DNA of 64,000 bases from Celoporthe dispersa (taxonomy: Eukaryota > Ascomycota > Sordariomycetes > Diaporthales > Cryphonectriaceae). Location of the stretch: NCBI GenBank assembly GCA_016584495.1, contig WAID01000001.1:930001-994000 (forward strand), read 5' to 3'. How positions within the stretch are numbered: the stretch's first letter is position 1; every line of letters begins with the position of its first letter. Shown here piece by piece: positions 47,370 to 57,282 of the stretch. The notes beneath the pieces were generated by a model that ran no database searches, was not told the origin of the DNA, and saw only the letters and a program-made list of their open reading frames with translations. A program made the position numbers and the translations under genes.

Positions 47370-49076
47370 CTATTTTGAGCTAGCTAATCCCGAAATACAC
47401 GGTTCTACTACAGAGTCATTCCATCCCACGCAGTGCCAGCAACTCAGCAGGCTGTTGGGGTCGACACTAGCCTTCACCTCGAGGAGCTTGGCATAGTTGT
47501 CTCCCCAAAAGGCCTCGGCCCAGTTGTCCATCCAGAGGTCTGCCTCGTTCGCATAGGTAGCGCCGGTCGGGGCCACCGAGTTGATCAGGGCGGTAGCGTT
47601 GCGGAAGGTGGCGACAACTTCTTTGCGCTCCGAAAGTGTCGTGGTAGATATCCACTCGGCGTAGACGACCAGGTACACACCGCCCTGGTACCATGCCGGG
47701 TTGAGCGAGGTGCCCGGGTCGGGGGTAAGGCTGCCATAGAGCAGCGGCATATTGGCCAGAATGCCGTACGTCAAGCTCGTGGTGCCCAGCTCAAGCACGG
47801 CATCGACAACAGCTGCGCGTGTCGTGTTGTCCTGGACAACCGAGACGGGCACGACGCGGCTGCTGTACAAGACGGTCGTGCTCACGGGCTCGGGCTCGGC
47901 CAGGGTTCCGTTGATGATATTGACAAAATAGTCGTAAAAGGATGGGTAAACATGAAAGGCCGCACTGCCTCCCTCCTGGGACTGTACATAGTTGACAGCA
48001 ACGGCCAGCTGCTCTGCGGCCTTGGTCGTATTCGAGACGAGCGAGTTGGAGAGCACCGACAGGTTTGCGTTGGAGGCTCCACCCCAGCCCTGGAGCGCCC
48101 AGCGGGGCAGGTTCTCTGCAAGGAGGTCGGTGTAGCCCCTCATCGTCTCGGCCGTACCAGGAAGCTCGAATGTAGCCATGGTGACGGGGCTGTCGGGAAA
48201 TGCGCGGACAGTCACATTGAGGACGACACCGAAAGCGCCTCCGCCGGCGCCTCGCAGGGCCCAAAACAAGTCAGGGTCGCTGCACTTGTTGGTAGTCCGC
48301 AGCTGCCCGTCTGGGGTTACGATGGTGACCTGCAATAGGTTGTCGGCGCCGAGGCCGTGAACTGAGGCCAGCACGCCGTGGCCGCCATTCAAGGCCCAAC
48401 CGCCACCAATGGCAGGCCTAGCATCGTTTCCGGTGGTGATGATGTGGTTGTAGCCGTGGGCAAACGTGAGAGCATCCGAGATACTGACGCCAGTGCCGAG
48501 CGTAACAGCTGCGCTGCTGTTGGCGCTGGTACGGCAGCCGTCCGGGGTGAAGGACGGGTGGAAGATCCTATCCTGCAGCGCGTGTGTCCAGATGGCGAGA
48601 GAGCCCTTGCGGCTGCTCCGCATGCTGTGGTCGACACCCGTGTTCTTGATGCTCAGGGTCGCGGCGCCGGGCTGCTGCGCATACGCTAGGACCGCCTGCG
48701 CGTCGGCTGCACTCTGCACCTCGACATAGTACGGCGACACAACGCCCTGGCGACATGAGGCGTTGGCAGGCACGGTCAGCGTGGTGGGATCCAGAAGGCA
48801 CTGGTCGGCGGGGTCTGCAGAGCACGCCTCGCCTTGCATATTCATGAAGCCGTTATAAGTGCTGGCGCGTGCAACCTCGTCTAAAATACTGTTCTTGACC
48901 GCCGCACAGTCGGCACTCTCAGGCTCCTGGAAACATGGGTACGCAAGGGGCCGAGCCTGCTGCAGGCGACCGCCGAGTGTGACATTGAGTGAAGAGAGCG
49001 AGTTTAAGTTGAGGCAGTATGCGCCAGAGTCGAGGGTGAGCGTGGGTGCCACGACAAGTTGCGCGGGTGAGACCAT
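47370..49076 (-). CDS. FAD-linked oxidoreductase, berberine-bridge-enzyme type
   Basis: VAO/BBE-type flavoprotein, 568 residues, one open frame. The FAD-binding PCMH region contains SPYYVEVQSAADAQAV, TLSIKNTGVDHSMRSS and GGWALNGGHGVLA, then LFWALRGAGGGAFGVVL. The C-terminal BBE segment ends with EADLWMDNWAEAFWGDNYAKLLEVKASVDP in parts, leading to a Cys-containing end. Many N-x-S/T sites suggest a secreted protein. The start at 49076 gives no signal peptide, so an upstream exon is likely. In related enzymes the flavin-linking histidine lies in a TGHD motif; here that position is valine. Such oxidases are frequent in fungal metabolite clusters, catalysing oxidation or ring closure, and it stands next to the Diels-Alderase remnant, divergently oriented. 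Confidence 0.8.
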   Translation of the reverse strand: MVSPAQLVVAPTLTLDSGAYCLNLNSLSSLNVTLGGRLQQARPLAYPCFQEPESADCAAVKNSILDEVARASTYNGFMNMQGEACSADPADQCLLDPTTLTVPANASCRQGVVSPYYVEVQSAADAQAVLAYAQQPGAATLSIKNTGVDHSMRSSRKGSLAIWTHALQDRIFHPSFTPDGCRTSANSSAAVTLGTGVSISDALTFAHGYNHIITTGNDARPAIGGGWALNGGHGVLASVHGLGADNLLQVTIVTPDGQLRTTNKCSDPDLFWALRGAGGGAFGVVLNVTVRAFPDSPVTMATFELPGTAETMRGYTDLLAENLPRWALQGWGGASNANLSVLSNSLVSNTTKAAEQLAVAVNYVQSQEGGSAAFHVYPSFYDYFVNIINGTLAEPEPVSTTVLYSSRVVPVSVVQDNTTRAAVVDAVLELGTTSLTYGILANMPLLYGSLTPDPGTSLNPAWYQGGVYLVVYAEWISTTTLSERKEVVATFRNATALINSVAPTGATYANEADLWMDNWAEAFWGDNYAKLLEVKASVDPNSLLSCWHCVGWNDSVVEPCISGLASSK

Positions 49077-49926
49077 TGTGCTGTCTTGGGTGTGCTCTGC
49101 TGCAGGCGGGCGTCTACTTAGAATGCGCAGCTCCTGGTAGGGTACAGGCTAGTATATTTCTATCCCGCCAGGACCTGCGTCGTATCTCGAATGGGAGTGG
49201 GGGTCTAGGACATTGGCTTGTCACTCCGGGCATTGACTGGAATCGTGCGTGATCTTGCGTATAAATAAGCCCAAGAGCTGGGTCTTGGTCAATCTCAGCG
49301 GCCCGATAGCGCTCACCGCTGCCGAGAACTGCTCTCTGAGCGTGCTGTACTGCTGAGAGAAACCACCGCGACATGATCAAGCAGATGGCAAGAATGCTCA
49401 GATCGCGGCGTCAGACAGTTGATGCCTCGCCAGGCATGCACGAGAGAGACGCGAGAGAGAGAGAGAGAGAGAGAGAGGAAAAGGGAGAAGGGGAGCGGTA
49501 CAGCTCATAGGATGTAGCAGGGAAGCTAGATAGAGGGCGGTCTCACTCAGACCATGTTCCAGGTACCATTTAGGTACTTGCTTTAGCGTGAACAAGGGGT
49601 CGTCCCCTGGTGCGGATGGCTATTGACTGACAGTAGTTCCCGGCGAGCTGCAGATCCGGGGCAGCGGAGTTCCGGGGCCCACCCACCTCAGCCTCAGCGT
49701 ACCTGTCCATGCGCCCAAGCAACCTTGCAAGTCTCCACTGCCAACGACACAGCAATGTCTCCACGTCAAGAGGCTTCTGGAGGATCTCCTTCCTCGATAA
49801 CCTTTTCTTTTTGGTTATTTGTTTGGAAAACGCCTGCCTTTTCCTTCTATCTACCTCTCCTTTCCCTCGACACTTCTACAACGATTATAGCGGGGCCCCT
49901 CGAGCCTCGTGCCTGATACTGCAGCC
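49077..49926. promoter_or_regulatory. Divergent promoter region between oxidase and Diels-Alderase-like remnant
   Basis: About 850 bases between outward-facing starts. It may also conceal a signal-peptide exon of the oxidase. It contains the GA microsatellite listed separately. Confidence 0.4.
49453..49477. repeat. (GA)n microsatellite
   Basis: Uninterrupted 25-base GA tract. Confidence 0.95.
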
Positions 49927-50451
49927 ATGTTCAGCTTGTCACCCTTGTCATTCCTATGCCTTCTTGGTGCGTTCGGCACCGGTGCCGACAGGCTTGAGGG
50001 CCAGCAGATTGACCTGGCGTCGGAGGCTCCCAAAGATCATGTTGATGTCCGATGGGGTGACTTGAGTAGCTGTCACATTTACAAATCGGGGAGATATGAC
50101 ATGGCAAGGCGCCGGCAGCCCGTCTTCTTCTCCACCTCCACTGATCAGTCTGCAGACGAGGGCTGGCATTGGGAGGAGCCTAGTGTGAACCCCATGAACA
50201 GCACCGCGGGCGAGCAGTGGGAGTTTGATGGTGTTTCTAAGAGCGGAGAGTATGCATTTATATTCGGTGTATACCGGGACCCCAAATACTCCTTCTTGGG
50301 CACGGGGAACCTGCGCGTGCACGCCGAGTTCTCTCAGCCTAACGGTACACGCTATGTGGTGGTCGACTATGCCGAGGAGTCGACGATTATCTCGGCTCGT
50401 CTGGGCGGCCGGGAACCTCTAGGGAGCGGAACAGCGCGTAGCCGATCGTGA
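49927..50451 (+). pseudogene. 5' half of a lipocalin-fold Diels-Alderase-like gene, truncated
   Basis: The 174-codon frame begins with a signal peptide (LSPLSFLCLLGAF). Through residue about 155 it resembles the N-terminal domain of the fungal Diels-Alderase/CrtC-like family: FFSTSTDQSADEGWHWEEP, GEQWEFDGVS, AFIFGVYRDPKYSFLGTGNL, VVVDYAEEST. Those enzymes catalyse pericyclic steps, such as decalin formation, in polyketide pathways and are usually 370-400 residues with a second beta domain. Here homology stops at about 50395. The remaining 15-20 codons are the antisense of an enoyl-reductase fragment running the other way. The C-terminal domain is therefore gone, so the product should be non-functional. 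The family call rests on remembered motifs and is moderately sure; the truncation follows from length and the abrupt join. Confidence 0.55.
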
Positions 50452-50675
50452 CAGACCCGATACCGAGAGCGGCGGCTGACTGCCGTCGCTCCCTCGGAGA
50501 CCACGGGTCCTGTGAGCTTCACATCAACCGGATTGATAGCGACGGCGACATTTTTGAGGAGCAGCATGTCGGGTCCAAGGTCAGATAGGGCCGCCTCTGT
50601 CGTGATAACCAGATTCCCCGATCTGTTGGCCACGAGGGCTGTTTGCCGCTCTCGCAGCGGACTCTTGACATCCAT
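50387..50675 (-). pseudogene. Remnant of a trans-acting enoyl reductase gene, internally deleted and truncated
   Basis: From ATG 50675 the frame reads like the N-terminus of LovC-type trans-enoyl reductases (MDR superfamily): RQTALVANRSGN, MLLLKNVAVAINPVDVKLTGP. At about 50480 similarity jumps to a later part of the family in another frame, AAALGIGSVTIGYALFRSL, corresponding to the region before the cofactor-binding domain. It stops at 50387. Roughly 80-100 residues between the two blocks and everything after them, including the nucleotide-binding core, are absent. These reductases normally serve a highly reducing PKS or PKS-NRPS, which is not in this window. The cut end coincides with the cut end of the Diels-Alderase-like remnant. 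Confidence 0.65.
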
Positions 50676-51267
50676 CCTGTTAGGTCTGTCGGCCAGGTCC
50701 TGCTAATGGTGCAGTCGAACAAGTGTCACCATGATCCTAGGTATGGTGCACCGCAGGGCTCCCTCAGCGGCGTCCCGGCAAAGCCAGCACAGCGGTACCT
50801 TTGTAGGCACAGGCATACCCTGCAGCCCTATTTCCCTGTTCTGGGATCGTCCCCTCTCGATCTTTCTCCGGAATCCCTACGGATAGTCTCCCCGCGGGAG
50901 CAGGGGGGCGGCCGGGCAAAAGTCCCTTGCATAAAATAGTGGCGGCTGGAAATTGAGGCAGCAAGGCAGGTCTTTGCACTGCGCTACCCTGCTTGTAGAT
51001 GTTCTGGGGGTCGGAATCCGGGCCAGACCCTTAGGAAAGCGGAGAGACTTCCCTGACCGGTCTGAGCTCACTTGCACCGTTTCGGTGCTTTGCAGCCCGC
51101 TTGCTATGCCGACCATCCATTCTTGCTGGGAGTGAGTTGGTGCGGCGGCTGACGAGCTATTGTTCAAGGCGCCTTAGATCAGGTGGCAAATATACTTACA
51201 CATGTAACTTGGGATGGTGTCATTTTACTAAGTAGAACATGATTAAGACGAGACATTGACCAGATGC
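50676..51267. other. Former promoter of the enoyl-reductase remnant and 3' region of the SDR gene
   Basis: No coding sequence recognised and no PKS fragment seen. Confidence 0.45.
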
Positions 51268-52335
51268 CTAAAGGAGGTCATGCTGTCGAAAGATCTCCAA
51301 CGTCTCGTGCCATGTCTCGTGCGAAATCTCCTGTCCACGCTCGCTTGCCATGAAGTCAGATGGCCTGCCAGGGTCTGGATTAGCAGAGCGCCAAACGAAG
51401 GAGAATGCCCTGGGTGCTGTCCCTTACGGATAGAGTGTGTCGTTCCTCCATAGCTTGCCATGACTGTCAGGCCCCAAACCTGTCGCTCCGACGAGTGTTC
51501 GGGCACCCTGCTCGGCGGTGCGGCCACAGATCCAGTGCTGCAGCGCCAAGATGGGCTTCACGAGCGCGGGAAAATTTCGTCCCATGTTCGTCTTGCAGCC
51601 CGATGGACACGAAGCATTGATGATGATCTTGCGGCCCTCTTCGTCCTCGCTATAACGCTCGATGAGGCCTTGGATCAGATTGGATAGGCCAAATTTGGCG
51701 AGGAAATATTGTTTCGCGGGATCCCACTTGGACTCGTCGTCCATCCGCTGGATGAGCGACTGCCCATGCGGGAGATCGCGAGCCGTGACCTCGAAGCCGG
51801 CGATGCTGTGTAGGAACGAGAGGTGGGGGGCGGGGCCACCATCCGAAGCTGTTGCTGATGCTGCCGCCGCCGCCCGCAGCTTGGGAAGCAGCAGCAGTGC
51901 CAGCAGCGCCTGAGAAAGCACATTGACCTGGAGCGTCATCTCGTATCCATCAGGGCTCTTCTCATATTTCCATTGCGCCAGCCCGGCAGCGAGCTGGGCA
52001 ATGTCAAGCTGCTTCACGCGAGGGTGCGCATCGAGCCGAGCAGCAAATGCCTTGACCGAGGCGAATGATGCGAGATCCACCGCCTCAATGACAAAGATGT
52101 CCGCGGAACACTTTGTGCGGCTGATGATATCTCTCTTGGCCTGCTCGCCTTTTTCCTGGGTGCGCACAGCGAGGATGAGGGGGTCGGCGCCTAATTCTGC
52201 ATACTTGACAGCAGCTTCGTGTCCAAGGCCTGAATTTGCTCCCGTCACGAGCACAGCTTTGTTCTTGAAGGAGAGATGCTTCGGGTCCGCAGGAGGGTGT
52301 CGCGCTGCCCAGAATTGGGCCCAAAGCGAAGACAT
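51268..52335 (-). CDS. Short-chain dehydrogenase/reductase
   Basis: Classical Rossmann-fold NAD(P)H oxidoreductase of 334 residues. The cofactor loop is LVTGANSGLGHEAA, the partial catalytic serine region is LSFLHSIAGF, and the catalytic pair is in YFLAK (Tyr-x-x-x-Lys). Exon 1 is 52335-51428 and exon 2 is 51364-51268. The 63-base intron (donor GTAAGG, branch GCTAATC) is inferred. Removing it appends DFMASERGQEISHETW, which matches the C-terminal end of this subfamily, while reading straight through stops at once. The structural NAG motif that follows strand 4 in most members is AAG here (QLAAGLAQW). It sits divergently from the MFS gene with a shared 435-base promoter, the usual arrangement in metabolite clusters. 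Likely reduces a ketone or oxidises an alcohol on a pathway intermediate; substrate unknown. Confidence 0.82.
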
Positions 52336-52770
52336 GGCTCCGGAATGAAGGATATTGTTTTCGCTGGTATTGTTAAGCACAGTTCAGAGCGCTGCAGTTT
52401 GTGTTGTCAAGAAGACAAAAACATCGGCCACGGGGACTTGGTTGGAATGGGCCGGTGGCAAGCTGGGGTTAAGTAGGCGGTAATCTCAAAGGACGGGTCA
52501 CGCTGCGAAGTACTGTACTGCACTGTCCCGATCTCCCGGTGACCGTCACACCAGGGCGACATGGGTGGTCCATACAAAGCAACGCAGTACAAATACATGC
52601 GCTGTATTTGTACAGCCAAGTGCGGCCAGGCGAGCCTATGCATCAGGTCCCTGCTCTGCTCTTCCTCCCATCATTCCCAATCTCTCTTTTCTCGATTGTG
52701 CGCGAGACAGCCCGTTTCAAGGGCAAATGCACTTCGTTTCTCAAAACCAACCCCGAGTGGAGATCGAACA
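52336..52770. promoter_or_regulatory. Bidirectional promoter of SDR and MFS genes
   Basis: 435 bases between outward-facing start codons. I do not recognise a pathway-specific operator with confidence. Confidence 0.5.
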
Positions 52771-54211
52771 ATGTCGACTAGCGACCAAGCCCCTCGAGTG
52801 ACGGAACAAGAAAATGAAACGCCACAGAACCGTGGGTTCCGCTTCTGGATGGGAATGCTAGGATTGTTGTTGGCAGCACTCATGAGCGGCCTGGACGGTT
52901 CATTGTCAACCGCTTTGCCGACCATTGTATACGATTTTGCTCTTGGGGCTGACTTTGTCTGGGTACTCAACGCTTACTTCCTCACCACGGCGGTTTTTCA
53001 ACCTCTCCTCGCCCGGCTGGCAGACCTGTGGGGAAGAAGATATGTCTTCGTTGGCACGGTGGCTCTCTTTGTGTTGGGCAGCGGTCTCATCGCTGGGGCT
53101 TCCTCGGGCGCCATGCTTATCGCCTCGAGGGCTGTGCAGGGCATTGGAGCAGGCGGGATCAACATGATGATCGACCTCATCATTTGCGACTTGGTCCCCT
53201 TGCGAGAGAGGGGAAACTTTATTGGTCTGGTCTTCGGTGTCGCCATCACCATCGCGGGCCTCGGTCCTCTAATCGGCGGCGCCCTTACCAGTGCTGGCGC
53301 CTGGAGGTGGATCTTTTGGATGAATGTCCCTATCGGCAGCTTGTGTATTGCTATAATGCTGGCGTTCCTTCGTGTTTCCTCCCGTCGCACCCCCAGGCCC
53401 TCAGAAGATGCCGTGCAAGGAGGGAGGAAGGAGAGGGCTGGCCGCCGCACTCCGCTTATGTGACATCAGACGCGTCGACTGGGTCAGAATGGGCCTCATT
53501 TCCGCCTCCACCACCTCGACCTTGTGGGCTTTGGCATACGGTGGAGCATCCAGGCCGTGGTTAGACACAGTAATTGTTGCGGCACTAGCATGTGGCCTCG
53601 TTGGCCTGGTCATTTTTGTCATTTGGGAGAGATCTTCTTGGTGCCCAAATCCTCTTATGCCCCTGAGGTTGTTCAGGAATCGCACTTCAGCCGCCGCCCT
53701 CTTCATCTCATTCACCAACACCATCTTGATCTACTGGGTCAACTACATGCTGCCCATCTTCTTTCAGGCCGTGCGCGAGGCACCACCGAAGCAGTCCGGT
53801 GTGTGGCTACTACCGTTTTCTCTCGTGATTCCTTTCGGAGCAGCCCTCGCAGGGTTTCTGCTAGCCAGGTTTGGCCGTTACAAGCCTATTCACCTGGGAG
53901 CCTTTGCCCTCTGCACTTTGGTCTGTGGTCTAAGCTCCAGTATAGACGCCTCAACATCCAAGCCGGTCTGGGCTATATTTGAGATGCTCTTGTCAGCCAG
54001 CATTGCGGCACCGTCGGCCACCACTCTTTCGGCTTTTCAAGCTCCCCTGGCAGAGAGTGATGTGGCCAGCAGCACAGGCACCTGGGCCTTCATTCGAAGC
54101 TTAGGGTTCATCTGCAAATACGACGACAACCTTCTGATTGAAGACGTAATTGATATAGTGTACGAAAGCAACCAAGCGTATAATTACCAACATGAAGTCC
54201 AGCTCAGATAG
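52771..54211 (+). pseudogene. MFS multidrug-type transporter, C-terminally truncated, one frameshift
   Basis: Major facilitator, drug:H+ antiporter type. A cytosolic N-terminus precedes TM1 with ALMSGLDGSLSTALPTI, then WVLNAYFLTTAVFQPL, the loop motif LADLWGRRYVF, RAVQGIGAGGINMMI and GLGPLIGGALTSAGAWRWIF. These match the 14-TM family. A frame change lies in the central loop near CCCCC 53390-53394; one fewer C continues into RRVDWVRMGLISAS and the second half. Conserved sequence ends at about 54112 (FIRSLGF), where siblings have about 100 more residues and the last two or three membrane helices. The remaining 33 codons are AT-rich and unlike the family. I call it a probable pseudogene because of that missing end; the frameshift alone could be error. 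It would have exported the pathway product. Confidence 0.7.
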
Positions 54212-54820
54212 GTTGATAAATGGTTCGGGGGGTACTCGTTGCCTAGATCGTCTTTAAATGAGGCATCGTGATCGTGTCAAGATCCATGCGGGCAGTAGCT
54301 AGAATTATGTTTCAAATCCTTTTACAAGAGGTAGTGAGGACGAAGTCTACGCAACGCACATTGTTCCTCAATAAGCAAGAACCCAAACCCACTGGCCTTT
54401 ACTGCACATTATATTGGGCGACTCTAGGATTGGTAGACGCAGTAGTGAGCTGATGAAGAAGGAGGGGCCAGGGCTAAAGCAAGCGCGCTCCGAGATAGCG
54501 ATATTCAAGGTCGGAGGGAGGAGAGGAGAAGGGTTTCTAAACCGGATGCGGCAACAGCAGGTTCTCAATTACAGCTCAGAACGGCGCGAGTCACAGAAGA
54601 TTCTGGGCACTTGTAGTTTTAGCTACTATTAGCGGAATTTCAAAGGTCTTTTTAGCTTTTTTGTAAAAATATACGGTCAATGTAGAAATCTGCCATATTA
54701 ATTATACACGACACGCACTCCTCTGGTCCCTTACCCATATGCCGCCCCGGAATTCAGGCAGAAGCACATTGGCCGAATGGAGGGATATACCTCCCCGACA
54801 TCGCTCTAGTGTTCTCAAAC
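54212..54820. other. AT-rich region after the truncated transporter
   Basis: Composition drops in GC, notably 54600-54715. This may be degraded DNA replacing the lost transporter end. I could not identify a transposon, terminal repeats or target duplication. Confidence 0.45.
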
Positions 54821-56081
54821 TCAGATAGACGTGTTACTACTGGCAGCTCTAACAGCAGCAGGGTTGTCATCGGTCACCAAGCTCTGTGAGCTCATGTCCT
54901 GATGCTTGGCGGAGCGCTTGCTCTTGACCCGGGAGTTCATCTCCAGATCATGGTAAGCGCCCGAGGTATTGTGGCTCGAGGCCGACTTGCTTCTGTGACC
55001 GGTGAAGATCCGGAGGGCTGAAGAGCCGAGCGAGCTCAGGGCCCTGAAGAGGGGAATGTCGAACTTGAAGGCGGCCTGCATGGGAGGAATGCAACCCATG
55101 ATGATTACGCAGGTCTGCTGCAGCTCGGCGTACAGCTTGCGGAGAGCGGCCTTATACTGCGCGTCGACCGTCTCGCTGGACTGCACAATGCCCTCGACGA
55201 TGGCTACGATACACATGGCTGTGGTAAAGAGAGACAAGGCCATCAGAAGGGAGAGGCCGATCCTCTGTCGCAGCGGCATGTTGAGCCGCCAGATGATCAG
55301 GACTGGTATGAAAACATAAGTCACATCGGCAAAGGCATAAAGGCCTCCAATGATGTGTACATGTTAGCGTCTTCGTGCGAGAGTCCTCTTGTCATGGACC
55401 AGAGACAGATGTAGATAAGAAGAGAAGGACACTCACTGAGGCCAAAAGTATCAAGGTTGAGCATGGTGGTCGAGGACCAGTGCTGCACCCTAGGCTCGAA
55501 TACATCCCACAGCGCTGTGACGGGCGTGATGCGTGTCCAGCCGAGAATGAGGATGAGAACGCCGACAGTGGCCTGTAATGTCGTTGCCGCTATGAGAAAG
55601 TTCTTGAACCATATGTGGACGCCAAAGATGCGGCCGAGCAGGATGCCGATCGAGATTCTGGCCAGGACAGAGACCATCTGGCCGGGAATGGTGGCGATAA
55701 AGTTCCACTTGAAAATGGTGAGAAGCTCGGGCTTGGTCAGGCTGGCGTCGTGCTTGCCGAAGCCCGAAGGATATGAGACTGTGACGAGAGCCTGGTCCAC
55801 AAGCTGGCATACCTGAGCAGTTACAATAAAAGAGAGGGTATCAGCAGCTGAATTCTTGGCCTCGGTGTACTTTCCGAGAAGAAATATGAACTCACCATAG
55901 CGACAAGCATGATATAGTCATCCCAGCCAAAGTGATTGGCTGCTCTGGACCGTGCGTAGAATCTCAGCAAGACAGAAAGAAATGCCAGGATCGTGAAAGT
56001 CCAGAGGATTCCCATTATCATGGGCCCGTTACCCGGGTCATTAGGATTAGCCGTGGTTGCGGTGGTGGCTCGGCTGAACAT
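54821..56081 (-). CDS. Seven-helix PTH11/rhodopsin-domain integral membrane protein
   Basis: Plasma-membrane protein of the large fungal rhodopsin-domain family, 361 residues. Helices appear at MGILWTFTILAFLSVLLRFY, DDYIMLVAM, FIATIPGQMVSVLARISIGILL split by short loops, FLIAATTLQATVGVLILILG, FADVTYVFIPVLIIW, LSLLMALSLFTTAMCIVAIV and a last one containing TCVIIMGCIPPMQAAF. The family signature RFYARS...GWDDYIML is present. The C-terminus is a Ser-rich cytosolic tail. Exons: 56081-55896, 55812-55437 and 55344-54821, with agreeing phases and GT-AG junctions. Some members, such as Magnaporthe Pth11, are cell-surface sensors, but most are uncharacterised and several lie in metabolite clusters. 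No frameshift. The acceptor of exon 3 is inferred from phase. Confidence 0.82.
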
Positions 56082-57282
56082 TGTCGCGGACTTAGAGAAA
56101 ACCAGGGAGCCGGTTTCTAGTTACAGAGACAGTATTTGAGAGGCTCAACGCGCACAATCTACTATGAAGAGATGAGAGATACCTGACAGATTCGAACTAT
56201 GAACACCGGCAAGTCAGACATATGTACTCTCTCGAGTCTTTTCTATTACCACAACCCATGAGATGTACAAGAAAATATCATGAAGGATTTTGATAAGGAT
56301 GCGCCGAGAGGGTGTGAAGCCAGCCTCAAGATATTCAACTCTGTGATTTCCACTATTGACAGGGCGTACGCAGAATTCCTTCATGCCCTCATCCTGGATT
56401 CAACATATTTACCTAGGTGGGATAGACTTCGAGCATGGCGGGGGATTTATATGAGGTAAATTGCCCCAGAGGAATCATACCAATCTAGGCGTTGATGCGA
56501 GAATGGGGGCGAGTGACCAGGCTGGAGGGGTGTTTGGTTTCGAAGCTGGGACTGTGGGGGTGAGTTGCGGGCGGCGCAGCACGCAGCCTGATTGTTTAGA
56601 CCGAAGACTTTTGACTAGTGATATAATGAAATGATCCAGGTGTAACCCACCTTGACAGCTGACGTCGCATCTCTGTTCCACCGACCACCGTTCTAGGAAT
56701 GTGACCTCCATCGTGCTCACGGGCAGTATGCCTCTATCTTGCTTGTCTTGCTCACGCCCCCAGTGCCTTCTCGATGATCATCGAAAATGTGGCGTGGGCT
56801 AATGCCAGCTCCCTCCGCACTAATAAGCCTTCTCCTCCTCTTTTGTAACATCACTAGTGCAGTCTATGCCGCCTCCGCATGCAGGTTGACGCAGTGTCGC
56901 GCCAGGAACCCAATCACCTTTTGTCCTGCTCCCGGGTAGGTACAGTACTTCAGTATTCTTGGCACAGCGAGCCTCATGTGTATCATTTTCTCCCCGCTGT
57001 ACTACTACTACTACCGTAATTCTGTCTCACCGCTGTAACTCAGGGTCTTATCTGGTTGATAGAGTTACCATGGGTCGGACATTCAAGGCAGCAACCGACG
57101 TTTCCGGGAGGTAGAACTGCAAAAGTGCCAGTGGCAGGTTGTTCCTTTTCTTTATTGAATAAATCTAGCGTCTCCCACAAAAGCTATCCTCTTCATATCC
57201 TCCAGAGATCGTCGTACTATCAACTCCAAATATCATCTGATCAAAAGCTCGGAAATTCGGCCCAACTAACCAACTGCCTACG
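56082..57282. promoter_or_regulatory. Divergent promoter region, 1.2 kb
   Basis: Between the PTH11-like (-) and NmrA-like (+) starts. It includes ACTACTACTACT near 57001-57013 and several ACAGTACTTCAGTA-like motifs near 56943. No gene. Confidence 0.45.

Noticed and set aside
50519..50722. Overlapping 67-codon minus-strand frame
   Set aside because: It lies in another frame of the enoyl reductase remnant and has no similarity of its own.
54212..54820. Transposon insertion after the truncated transporter
   Set aside because: AT-rich composition only; no transposase sequence, terminal repeats or target-site duplication visible.
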